Source: Amphiduros pacificus
Lineage: Eukaryota; Annelida; Polychaeta; Phyllodocida; Hesionidae
Direction: 5' to 3'
Assembly: GCA_949316495.1 (NCBI GenBank)
Contig: OX439004.1
Location: forward strand, 7,438,605-7,502,604
DNA length: 64,000 nucleotides
The stretch's first letter is position 1. Every line of letters starts with the position of its first letter. The position numbers and the translations under genes were made by a program. Under the pieces are notes generated by a model that ran no database searches, was not told the DNA's origin, and saw nothing but the letters and a program-made list of their open reading frames with translations. This document shows positions 1-10,289 of the stretch, piece by piece.

Positions 1-226
1 ACTTCCCTATGAGACGCATACAAATTAAAGGTCTGCATAATTGATTCTATAGTACTCTTCTACGAACACGCAGATATACTTTTGTAATAATGTCTTGTAA
101 TTTATTTCAATACTTTAAATAGCGCCATTAACCCTTTGATATATATATATATATATATATATTTAAGCGCCAAGAGCAGACCTAGTCTGAATTTGCGCTA
201 TATAAATTATTGTTGCATTCCTGCAG
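1..226 (+). other. Intron of the upstream Ig gene
   Basis: Non-coding sequence ending in a polypyrimidine stretch and the acceptor at 225-226. It holds a short (TA)n tract at about 140-162. The exons that would precede it lie outside the window. Confidence 0.6.
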
Positions 227-1340
227 GAAGCCCCAGTGACCTGCTGTGCAGCATAATGGACCGTGGAGTGACCAGGCTGTCATTCGCCTGCAGAACCAGA
301 GCTCAGCCCAGACCCGTAGCCATATGGAAGGACAGTGATGGGCGACGATACAAGGCCCCAGCTTCCTTAGACACCCACATCGTCACTCAGACAGTAGGTC
401 CCCTCTATAGCACTTCTCAATCCCATAGTATAGTATTGAAAGCGTACCCCAGGAATTGTCTTCCTTTAGCGAATATATTTAAATGGTGTTTTGGTAAAAA
501 AGAATAAATTTCTAGCTCATTGTCGATAAAAGTTATATTAGTCAGAAAACATAAACTGACAGGATATTTGGACAATCGTTTCTATTTTAAATGAGCAAAC
601 CTAATCACATAGAAAAAATATTGAGCCTGACATAGGTTTTCATATTGCCCATTGGATATTATCGTTAAAGGAAGGACTGGTAGCATTTAACATTCCGTCA
701 TATTATTTCTCCTACTTGACAGACTATTTTTATTGTAACATGTACAAAAAAGGTGGTCGATGTTTATCATGACCTTTCCTGATTTATTTTAGGTTTCAGG
801 ACTACAAACTACATTTAGGATTAAATTTAAAGATTACACCACTGCACTTAACCGGACTTATTGGATAACTGTGGAAAATGAATATGGAAAATCAGTAGAG
901 AAACTTAGTTTTGTGGAAGGTAAGTTTTATTAGCCCTATTAAATTCTACAATCTACAATTAGAAGAATGTACAACTGCATGTTTTGATAATTTTGTGATT
1001 GGATTTAAAACTTGGAACTGATATATATCTTGTTTATTCTATCCTGCATTTCCTCTCAGATAATGCACTTGAAAACAGTTTATTTTTGTTAATTTCTTGT
1101 CTAATATATGTTAAAACATATTACATTTTCTTCTGTATAATCAACTGATACAGGAAAAGTGATGTTAAGTCACCTTAAACTATGAAAATATTATTGGTTA
1201 AGGTAACATAAAAATTATTTATTTCAGATAATGTCTCAAATCTAACAATGACTGGAACTAACCTATCAGCAGATAAATGTCCTCGTCATAAGTTCGTATA
1301 TGCAATAACTCTACTGGCATTATTAATATATAAACCTTGA
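227..1340 (+). CDS. Ig-superfamily surface protein with GPI-type tail, 3' end only
   Basis: Three terminal exons are visible: 227-393, 793-919 and 1228-1340, with GT/AG borders and phases 1-0-1 that keep one frame open. The first two encode an Ig-like domain: B-strand FACRTRAQPRP, C-strand VAIWKDSDG, and the F/G region YWITVENEYGKSVEKL. The last exon encodes a short linker and a hydrophobic end, KFVYAITLLALLIYKP, then TGA. A hydrophobic stretch with almost no cytoplasmic tail is typical of a GPI-anchor signal, so a cell-surface protein is likely. The F strand has no cysteine; the domain instead has a nearby pair (LLC and FAC). Exon phases, domain layout and tail match the last three exons of the gene at 19045-27336, so the two are probably tandem paralogues. 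The signal peptide and earlier domains lie upstream of the window. Ligand and function are unknown. Confidence 0.82.
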
Positions 1341-1530
1341 GTATTAATGCCACACTTGCATTATCGGGGAAATCTTTAATTAATCTTTGCCAAAATACTT
1401 CTGACATTGCATGAGTAATTATTGCCATAACTTTATTTATATTATGGTGTAAATGATAACAAAAACTTTCATTTATCATTTTTTGAAAATCCTGACTTTT
1501 TTGATGTCATAACTGTTCTGATATTGTGTA

Positions 1531-1545
1531 AATAAAATATTTATT
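1531..1545. terminator. Palindromic poly(A) signal serving both strands
   Basis: AATAAA at 1531-1536 lies 191 bases after the Ig stop on the plus strand. The same 15 bases contain TTTATT at 1540-1545, which is AATAAA on the minus strand, 166 bases after the OLF stop at 1711. The convergent genes probably have overlapping 3' UTRs within 1341-1710. Confidence 0.55.
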
Positions 1546-1710
1546 ACATCAACGCCAAAGCAATATGCTGGTATCATTGTGTGATTGGAACATTGCCCTT
1601 TAAATTTGGATAAACATCAAGGATATAGATAGGCAAGATAAAATAACCGCCACGTCTGGAGAGGCACTATAAAATAACCGACACGTCCATAAAATTGATA
1701 AATAAATATA

Positions 1711-4700
1711 TTATTGTTTCCTAACCCATTTAATTGGATACGTGACACTGTGGCCATTATCAAAACCAAACAGAACCTTTTCCCTGTGGTTATAAGTGAG
1801 GTGGTGGAGTTTACCAAACTTGGCTGTGATGGAGTACTCCAGGTAGCTCTCCTTTCCACTGATGGTATCAAAGACATATTGAGTGTGGTGCCGGCTTGGG
1901 GCCAGCCTGTGAGTGCATTCATCCAGTGTGTACATCTTGCCGCATATCATAAAGGCGGTACATATACTCAGCTTCTGTCTGCTTGAGGGCCACTGCGCAA
2001 GCGTGCCAAGTTCTGACTCGTCAATCTTGTAAATGGACATCTTGTTATAATTTGAACTGGGGGCGGTTAGTGCGTATACGCCATACTCATCAACTTTAAA
2101 ATCTACATAGGTTTCATCTGGGTTTTGTCTATATTCGTTAATACCAGCTTCTGGGAACGCGATATATTGGCGAGAACCTGAAGATAGATGTAATCGGTTT
2201 AACCTGCTGTCTCCGTAAGAATGATAATAGATTGAACCATTGTAAGCTATCATTCCTGAGCCAGCTATTTCCAAGTCAAATATTTCAGATTCTTGGCTTG
2301 AAGAGAGGAATGTTGGATAAGTTTGGAACTTATATCCTTCATAGCGTGAGTAATAGGACACTTGTCGCCTGGTGTAGATCTCAGATCGGCTCTCCATGGT
2401 TCCTGGGGCGGGGTCTTTGAACCAGACTTTGGAGTATGATTCCATACTTGGTTCCCATTTATGCACAACTGCTTCTCCAAATCCACTGACTTCAAACCGA
2501 TCACACCAACCTAAACGTGATATGAATTATCGAATTTAAGTGGATGACAGCAAATATGAGACTTGGAGATGTTACATGCGTATTTTGACACATCTACAAG
2601 TTATATGGATATTATCTCATGTACTGCGTTGATATGGAAAACACTAAAGATACTTGGGATTTGACCATTATAGACACACACACACACACACATTGATTGA
2701 GTACATACCCTAATAGTCTTGTATAGTGAGAATTTAATGTGAAATTGTGTGAGTGATTGACTGGGTACATACCCTCATCGTCTTGAATAGTCAGAATTTA
2801 ACGTGAAATGTTGTGAGTCATTGACTGGGTACATACCCGAATCGTCTTGTATGGTGAAAATGTAATGTTGGAATTTTTTATTTTAGACACTGACTGGGTA
2901 CATACCATAATTGTCTTGTATAGTGAGAATATAATGTGAAATGTTGTGAGTGTTTGACTGGGTACCTACCCTCATCGTCCTGTATGGTGAGAGGTAAGGA
3001 ATCTCCTCTGAAGTAGGATACATTATACCACTGGGGACAACCAATCAGACGAGCTTTTAGCTCTTCTATCTACAAGTATACATTAAGTATAAAATGTATC
3101 TGTTACAAGGATTAAAGTGAGTGCAATAGATACTAAGTCTGCTTCCCGTCCATTATGCCACTAGTGGTCACATGAATAAGTGAATACCTTTATTATAGCT
3201 ACACAGTTGTATCCAAACTTTTGTCAATTTTAGATATAGCAGCAAAAAGGTACTTATTGTTAAAAGACAAAAATATAATTCGGGAAGTTCCTTGCTCCAT
3301 TTTACAATGAACAGAAACATGATAAGAAACATGCTTGCACTGCATAATTACTAACTATACACAACACGAGGTTAGGCACATGAAATGCACTGTGACCATC
3401 TCAAGATAAGACAACAGTTTTTTTTCTTTTTTTTCATTCTAAAAACTTAAAAACAAACATCATCGTGTCTGTCTGAAGCAAGTGTGTCAAAAAAAATAAA
3501 AAATAAAAAAATATACCGCACCATTCACCAAAAAAAAAATAGTTGAAGGACAAATTTGAAATATTTAAACATAATTTCTAAATTACCTATGAAATGTGCA
3601 TGTGCATGACAAGAGTAGTTGACATTACCTCCTGCTGCAGTTCCTCAGCGTTGCTTGCTGGATGTCTTTGCCATAGATCCTGCACCAGATTGTGGAGTTG
3701 ATATAATTCCTCCTCCAGACCGGCCAGCGTGTCATTATTAGCGCCATTGCTATGCAAATCATCTAATAAACCTGACATGATGTCCACATTTTTCTGCATG
3801 CCTGAAACATATAAAGATAACTGTAGTCTTTTGAATTACGTTTATTTTAAAGATATTTTATCATGCAATATGTTATTATTTTCATACAGAGCACCCTAAC
3901 AAGTATGTAGTTGATCGGATATTTTTAGGATTACTGTGCTACGACGAATTCATGATTTCCTGTCTTTTATCGATATCTATGTTATATACCATGTTATATA
4001 TTATATATCTATATTAAATAAATAAAGACTGAATGTGTAGTTTTGTTAAGATCATACAAACAAATATTGAAGATTCATTACCCATTAGTTCATGGACGGT
4101 GGTTGCGACTGACTGGGAAAGTATGAGTTCCTCCAGCTTGGCTATTCTGCTGAGTAGTTCCTCCATGCTCTCCCTTATTTTGCCGATATCCAGAGCTTGC
4201 AGATCTTCTTGCAGGGACTGGAGGTATTTTGTGAGGTCCTGGAGGTCTTCATACTGAGCTTTCAGAGTGTAGTTGTCGTACACTTGGCAGGAACATATTC
4301 CTGACGCTTCTTCACATCCTTCTAACTGCAATGACATTAACATTAGTGAAAATAATACAAAACTCCAGTCCTTGTCAAAATTATTTCTGTGCAGACAGAG
4401 GCGACAAATAGCCTCAATGTGTCGATGTGCCGACGTTCATTCATTCATTCATTCATTCATTCATTCATTCATTCATTCATTCATTCATTCATTCATTCAT
4501 TCATTCATTCATTCATTCATTCATTCGGGAAAAGGCACGGCGTCGGATAGGTAGAAAAGACAGAAAACTCGGATGCAATAAAACACAACTATTTTTCATG
4601 AAAAATATTAAGTGGAATTTTCTACCCCCCGATTTGACCACATTAAACACTGTTATATAGCTGGGCATCACCCCAGCGGAAACGTGTTGATCTTAGCAGC

Positions 4701-5355
4701 GTATAGTCCATTTGTCTTTTTGAGGTCCAGGAATAAATGACGTGACGATTTTTCTATTTGTGTCATACACTATGGTACTGTGATTCAATAATGTGGTCAG
4801 CAATACAACCCAACGTCTAATGCAGTATATTACACCAAACATATCCCAAAATGGTACACTGATATTAATAAGCAAGGCCACGGGCCGTGGCGCAGTTGGT
4901 TAGAGCGCCAGCTTATTAGCACCAGTTCCTCTGTGGTGATCTAAAGGTCGTGGGTTCGAATCCCGGCCATGCTGAGATTGAACTCATGATACAATTTCCC
5001 ACATGAGCTGAGGCCTGTGCCAAAAGGGTTAACCCGTTGTCCTTGTAAATCTGTGACCGGGTGGGTTGTCATGTCAAGGACCTGCGACATGACAATTCAG
5101 TGAGGCAGCACTATATCTGCTACAAGTAGGTCTCATCACGAAATGACTGAAATAATGTTGAAAGTGATGTAAAGCCCCAAACAAACAAAATTAATAAGCA
5201 TTTAATAAGACAAGCTTGTATTATTGATTATATTAAACTTTTACCTCTAATTTATCATCAAAATCCCTTGTGAACTGCAGATGTGAGGGAGAAAAAAATG
5301 AGGACTGAGAGGTCACCACTACACCCAGTAAAGCAAACAACAGCGCCACCTTCAT
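1711..5355 (-). CDS. Secreted coiled-coil/olfactomedin-domain protein (OLF gene A)
   Basis: Five coding exons on the minus strand: 5355-5245, 4325-4082, 3804-3629, 3069-2970 and 2510-1711, phases 0-1-0-1, joining to 476 codons plus stop. Residues 1-18 are a signal peptide (MKVALLFALLGVVVTS). Exon 2 starts with a Cys cluster (LEGCEEASGICSC) and, with exon 3, forms a heptad-rich coiled coil likely to drive oligomerisation. Residues about 211-476 are the OLF beta-propeller, starting WCDRFEVSGFG and including GSGMIAYNGSIYYH, VDFKVDEYGVYAL, FMICGKMYTLD and FGFDNGHSVTYPIKW, which match the family's usual blocks. OLF proteins are extracellular adhesion or matrix-associated proteins; the partner here is unknown. 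The start codon follows an acceptor at 5402 (TTCTTTGCAG on the minus strand), so there is an upstream non-coding exon that I could not place. Exon phases equal those of the gene at 11620. Intron 1 holds a SINE and (CATT)n; intron 4 holds donor-like repeats. Confidence 0.93.
2695..2969 (-). repeat. About four tandem copies of the exon-4 splice donor region
   Basis: Four units, spaced 64, 69, 64 and 64 bases, follow exon 4 of OLF gene A in its intron. Each repeats the exon end and donor: on the minus strand, CAAGACGATGAGG or a variant, then GTATGTACCCAGTC. The true exon end reads CAGGACGATGAGG then GTAGGTACCCAGTC. Donor-like GT positions (minus strand) are 2905, 2836, 2772 and 2708, with the authentic one at 2969. 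A short (CA)n tract lies just beyond, at about 2672-2692. Confidence 0.85.
4432..4526 (+). repeat. (CATT)n microsatellite
   Basis: Over 20 perfect tetranucleotide copies in intron 1 of OLF gene A. The reading frames across it are artefacts of the repeat. Confidence 0.98.
4874..5189 (+). mobile_element. tRNA-headed SINE, near full length
   Basis: The head has pol III A-box (GTGGCGCAGTTGG) and B-box (GGTTCGAATCC) sequences, followed by a central domain of about 180 bases and a tail ending in ACAAACAAA. It is flanked by an 11-base direct repeat, ATTAATAAGCA, at 4863-4873 and 5190-5200, which looks like the target-site duplication. It sits in intron 1 of OLF gene A, opposite to that gene. A close relative lies at 22008-22320 and a head fragment at 16795-16872. 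It resembles tRNA-derived SINEs common in molluscs; the exact family is not assigned. Confidence 0.88.
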
Positions 5356-5401
5356 CTTTCAATAGAACAATTCTGACTTCTGGGTGTCAACAAATTATAA
5401 T

Positions 5402-6574
5402 CTGCAAAGAATAAAAAAAGGTTGATTTTAGACAAGAAATATCGAGTACATTAATCTGAGTTTGAAGATTTTTAACGAAATAGTGAGATAGATAAATAAA
5501 ATATATTTTGTTCCATAGATATGCATTCACGCCATGTTAGTTAGTCAGGTCTTGGATCTATTACTCCAAGGTCAGGTTGGTGTTTCCAACATTTGATTTG
5601 ATTTGATTTGATATGTTGGCCGCTCCGCTTTTGTCTCGTGGGCACTCAGAGCCTATGCAGCGTGGCTACCCAGCTAGAGAGAAGATCCAATACGCACTAT
5701 CACGTTGATTTTTCGTTCGCTCACATAGTTGTTATGATCTCGTTGAAGTCACGTCTACGCCGGGACTCCAAGAATGGTTTGCTTTTAACTGTCTCGTACC
5801 CAACCAAGTCATGATAACGTGTATGATTGGCCGATAATTAAATTATATGCAGAGTTCCTTATTTCGCAAATCGCTGAGCTTGATTTTTTTTAAAGTAACT
5901 TTATTTGATGATCAGTTTTAATCTCGCGAGTGAAATATTACCTCTATTGCCTTTCCAAACTTGTACGTCATACGCCGTCGGCCACTAGGTGTCGCCACAC
6001 GTTCCGGTGAGTCAAATATTAACAGTACTGAGAAGCACTCACTGATTTCCCATTTATTTCGACTAGAATCCACAAAATTGAACAAACTTTTTTTTTATCT
6101 GTATTAAAATTCCACTAGGAATCTAAATATGTTGGTTATGTATTGCCCTGTACAATATTTCTTAACGTAATTGATCGTTAATTGGGACAGAGCTGTCAGG
6201 AAGACATGACACCTGAGAGCTTCTGAGCAACAATTTTAGATGACACAAAGGCTAAAAACAATTCCCCTTCAAAACTTGAGCTGGGAAACCATGACAAAAA
6301 AGGTCTTTGATCATAAAATTCAAATGATTTTGGATGACAATGGTGCGAAAGCGTATGGTTGTCTGACTGAAGTGACATGAACAACTCGTCACCTTGGCTT
6401 GGTGTGACTGCCTCACTATGCATCAGACACTTAAGTTTTGTTTATCTCGACGTCATTTCTTCCAAAAGTTGTCTATTATCTTCGTATTATCTCACTGATT
6501 TCAAAATTGTTTTCGGTTTTCTGATAAATGGTGTAGTTTTTAAGATATCTTAAATAGTGATTTCTTGTTATCAG
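5402..6574. other. Intergenic region upstream of OLF gene A
   Basis: No exon is supported here, although the untranslated first exon and promoter of OLF gene A should lie in or beyond it. A small (TTGAT)n-like tract is at about 5593-5612. A CTCF-like core, CCACTAGGTGTCGC, is at 5982-5995 with one mismatch to the vertebrate consensus. Confidence 0.4.
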
Positions 6575-6772
6575 CTGTCAGTTACAGACCCACACGAAAT
6601 TCGTAGCGCCACCTATGTGCGAGTGATAATTGGGGATTTCCGGGAAGGAGAATATACTAAAAACAATATAACATATCGTGTGCGCGTTCTCAAATTTTAC
6701 AAACACTTCATAAAGGAGGGAGACTTCAGACTGAAAACTAACTTGTCCTCATCAGCCAAAGTTTTGTGTCAG
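6575..6772 (+). CDS. Orphan exon resembling a TIMP/netrin (NTR) domain
   Basis: An open segment between a possible acceptor (TTGTTATCAG, ending 6574) and a possible donor (TGTCAG/GT at 6773) encodes about 65 residues. The pattern of beta-strand blocks, YVRVIIGDF, then NNITYRVRVLKFYKHF, then DFRLKTNLSSSAKVLCQV, resembles the core of NTR domains in tissue inhibitors of metalloproteinases, where a similar run ends in a Ser/Ala-x-x-Cys segment. The N-terminal Cys-X-Cys that inhibits metalloproteinases would lie in an earlier exon, which I cannot find, and no later exon is evident. It may be an isolated exon of a lost or displaced gene, or a coincidental open frame. The stop six bases past the proposed donor does not conflict with splicing there. 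Confidence 0.38.
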
Positions 6773-7081
6773 GTTTCTTCTGTATAACGTGAACCTGGTG
6801 GCAATTGGTTGATAAAGGAACAGAGAATATAAATATTTCTCTAGCTATAAGATTTGTAACACAAACCTTATATTTACATGATATATAATGGAATAGTGAC
6901 ACGGATGAATCGGGTTAACATTGCTGTTCTTTGTCCACAGAGGCTTGTCAATCGCCCCAAGAGTATCATAGGTGAATTTGCAAATAATCACAAGCTAAAA
7001 TAATAGCCATTACACAATTCAATGAACAGGTTGAACTCTTAACATGTGTATCACCAAATTTTAGCCGCTTCCTTCATTTAA

Positions 7082-8004
7082 GGGTATTTATGGGTGTTGG
7101 TAGTGAGTGCCCCCTAGTGGCAGAGGAGTAAATTACCAGAATATTGTACTTGATGGGAATTGGTACATTTACGGTGTAAAAATACATTCCCTATTAAATT
7201 AAAGCATTCATGACATGAATCAATATTTAAACACTACAATATTTGAATTATAAGGTATGATTACAAGTATATTTCTTTCAAAACAGTATTTTGTCCTAAT
7301 TTTCTTTGATGACAGTTTTGATGAGAAGTGAAGAAGACAAGCAAATAAGTTCTGCAGATTACACAACAGGAGTAGGCTTGTTTTTAGCTGTGTTTATTTC
7401 ATTTCATTGGGAAGAAAATTCACTGTGATCCTAGTGAAACAGATTTTCTCATTTCGATTTGTATAATTTGGAAATAAAAAGGAAGTTTGGCAATCAGATA
7501 TGTTAAGGGAGGTGAAAAGGTTCATATTTTTGAAATGTTCAAGTATGTACTTTACCTCTATTTTTCTCTTAATGTTTTTGAAAAATAGAAAATCTGTTTC
7601 ACTAGGATCACAGTAAATATTGTTAAGATCACTTTTACTTTATTATGGTCCCACAATCTGCAGAACTTTTTCCCTTTAACATTTTGACATAACAAAAGAA
7701 ATTTTGGAGCAGTGACATATCACTACGCCACTTTTTTGAGTTAAAAAGATATGTAGCTTTCAATATTATCAAAGAAATTCCATTGTGATTTTCAAATAAT
7801 AAATCAATAATTTTATTACAAAAATGAATACCATAAAATGTCATTTCATGACTTGAAAGTTTTAATGAAATAGGAACTCTTTTTGACAGTTGAGCATTTT
7901 TCCCGTACTTTTTTGAAAACGTTCCATTTTGGCGTAAAAAGAAAGTAGTTCCCTCAGAAAATCTGCCACCAGAGGACACTCACTATCAACACCCATAAAT
8001 ACCC
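7082..8004. mobile_element. TTAA-flanked inverted-repeat DNA element (non-autonomous)
   Basis: The ends are inverted copies of about 45 bases: GGGTATTTATGGGTGTTG on the left and its near complement on the right, differing at a few positions. TTAA abuts both ends (7078-7081 and 8005-8008), as in piggyBac-type insertion, although the TIR start is not a typical piggyBac end. A second, inner inverted pair (about 7350-7460 against 7580-7672, sharing GATCCTAGTGAAACAG) makes the element a long foldback. No transposase is seen. The TIR contains CCACTAGGGGGCAC on the minus strand (7107-7120), a CTCF-like core. Confidence 0.7.
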
Positions 8005-8493
8005 TTAAAAAATCAAACAAAAACGATTAAATAGCCATCGCTTTGTTCCATACTGAGTCTGGTTAAGCATATTTGAATAAAAGTATGACAGCTTTATTTA
8101 AAACTCTTTTTGTAAAGATAAAGCTTACCTTACAGGTCCCCGACGCTTTGAGGATGAGGAAGTTATATGAAGCAGAACATATCTTTTCCTATTATATATA
8201 CATCTAAGAGGAAGATTAAATTGCTTTATCTTTTGTTGACAAATAATATCTGTAAGTGGATGGAATAATCTCTGACAAGTGATTGGAAATTTGGAAATGA
8301 TAATTTGTCCTTTAGCAGGTGAGGTAACAATAGCAGGCCAGCTTATGATAATTCTATGTTTCATATTGGCTTCCTTTTCTGGGTACATTAGGTCTGAAAC
8401 CGGCAGTTTTCTCAGCGAAATGCAGGAATAAGACCGTATTATCTCATACTTGGTGCTTCAAGAGGGTGTTCTGCACCTATGAGATATTCTTTT

Positions 8494-8590
8494 GCAGATC
8501 ACCCCTCTGCCGAACTACTTTCGCAGATCACCCCTCTGCCGAACTACTTTCGCAGATCACCCATGTGCCAAACTACTTTTGCAAATCATC
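8494..8590 (+). repeat. 29-bp tandem repeat, about three copies
   Basis: Units start with GCAGATCACCC at 8494, 8523 and 8552, followed by a decayed partial copy. The sequence continues into the inverted-repeat cluster that follows. Confidence 0.85.
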
Positions 8591-8601
8591 CTTGGTCCAA
8601 G

Positions 8602-9163
8602 TGAGATCCTTCCACCAGAACCAACAAAAGAGATCTGTCAGGCTGAACACTGCATGAACCCATGCTCTTGACTTTAACTCATATTTATCTACCGCAAATG
8701 GTTTATATACCAGATCAGTAAAGAAAAGAACATGTGAGTGCAGTGTTCAGGCTGACAGATCTCTCAAGTTGGTTCTGGTGGAAGGATCTCAATGCCCACC
8801 TCTCAATGACGTCATTACATAGTAAAATATATGTTGCAATGACGTCATTGAGTGTGACGTCATTAAAAAGGGGGCGTGGCATTGTTTATGTTGTTTGACA
8901 CACACAACATAGGTCCGCACATGCTGCAATGTTTTCCTCTCTGTTTTGCTTTAAATAGATTGGACATCAAACCAAAACCTTTATCTCATACCTATCTGTA
9001 GGAGTAAAGTATGAGATAAAGTCAAGAACATAGGTTCGTGCAGTGTTCAGGCTGACAGATCTCTCTCGTCGGTTCTGGTGGAAGGATCTCACTCGTCCTT
9101 CGGACTCTTGAGATCCTTCCACCAGAACCAACTCGAGAGATCTGCCAGCCTGAACACTGCACT
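8602..9163. repeat. Cluster of four inverted 55-bp repeats
   Basis: Copies lie at 8602-8656 (minus sense), 8740-8792 (plus), 9038-9092 (plus) and 9109-9163 (minus), all containing GGTTCTGGTGGAAGGATCTC or its complement. The last two form a hairpin with a loop of about 16 bases. The flanks of copies 1 and 3 (TTGACTTTA...CTCAT) and of copies 2 and 4 (AACATGTGAGTGCAGTG) also pair, so this is a compound foldback, perhaps two nested insertions. Target-site duplications were not recognised. Confidence 0.8.
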
Positions 9164-9687
9164 CACATGTTCTTGCCTTAGTATCACCCAAAACGTACAA
9201 ATGACAGCAATTATGTTAAGTGCTTGGTTTTTAATCAGTAATAAAGTCTCAGTGATCAATAACCTAAAGTGAAAACATTTTTGGATTGAAAACATTTTTG
9301 CCCAAGCCATTTTCATTTGAGAAAAAATCAAGCATTTCTTATTATGCATTTTGGGCATTCTACAGAGTGAAACGTAAAACGTAAAAAATATCCAAAATTA
9401 TCAAATTTTTTCCTGTGTAATAAATTTGTTAACATTGACCTCAAAATCTTCAAACGGCTGGAAAATTGGCTCTAATTGATATTTGACACAAAGGTCATCT
9501 TAAGTTGAAACTTTTAATTAAAACCGGGAGTCATTGATTTCTGACCAAAATCAACCTAAAAGATGATTAAACTTTAGGTTGAAGCTACATTCGATGAACA
9601 CATTTTACGGAATTTACATTTCTGTCTAATAAATGTTCAGATTATAAAATTGATACAAAAATTGGCTCTCATTACTAATTCATTAAT
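9164..9687. other. Intergenic, no gene seen
   Basis: AT-rich sequence with no supported exon, RNA or clear repeat. Confidence 0.4.
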
Positions 9688-10133
9688 ACTGCACGAACGG
9701 ACCTGTAAACTAATATTTAAAAGATGTACCCTTTTTACCTTTTAGGACATGTACTGTTCACATGACAAATTTGGAAATTTTGTTTACTTGATCAGTGGGT
9801 TTGTCTTTTTCAAGGGTCATTCGTTGTTTCACTCAATGCCCCTCGATGTCTCAATGTTTACTCTCGCAATTAAGATTATCAGTATCTTGAGATTTTCTTG
9901 TCTCAATTACACTGCACGAACGGACCTGTAAACTAATATTTAAAAGATGTACCCTTTTTACCTTTTAGGACATGTACTGTTCACATGACAAATTTGGAAA
10001 TTTTGTTTACTTGATCAGTCGGTTTGTCTTTTTCAAGGGTCATTCGTTGTTTCACTCAATGCCCCTCGATGTCTCAATGTTTACTCTCGCAATTAAGATT
10101 ATCAGTATCTTGAGATTTTCTTGTCTCAATTAC
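9688..10133 (+). repeat. 223-bp tandem duplication upstream of OLF gene B promoter
   Basis: Two nearly identical copies start with ACTGCACGAACGGACCTG at 9688 and 9911. The copy-to-copy difference seen is about one base, so the duplication is young. It ends about 75 bases before the TATA box at 10211, so it may duplicate an upstream promoter segment. Confidence 0.92.
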
Positions 10134-10210
10134 ACTTCCTATTGGGTGGTTTGGGTGTATATAAATATGACGTGGAAACTTTCCCAGTTATATTTCGACG
10201 GTCTGCAGGG

Positions 10211-10289
10211 TATATAAGAGAGCTTTGTGCAAGAGCCAGATCAGAAAGCTGATATCCATCATATTAATTGAGAAGCTATATAAGAAAAG
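10211..10289 (+). promoter_or_regulatory. TATA promoter and untranslated first exon of OLF gene B
   Basis: TATATAAG at 10211-10218 is followed about 30 bases later by an initiator-like TCAGA at 10241. A strong donor, AAAAG/GTAAGC, occurs at 10289/10290. The coding exon has a matching acceptor, AAATTACAG ending near 11546. Together these suggest a 5' UTR exon of about 49 bases spliced over 1.26 kb to the coding exon. Confidence 0.5.
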
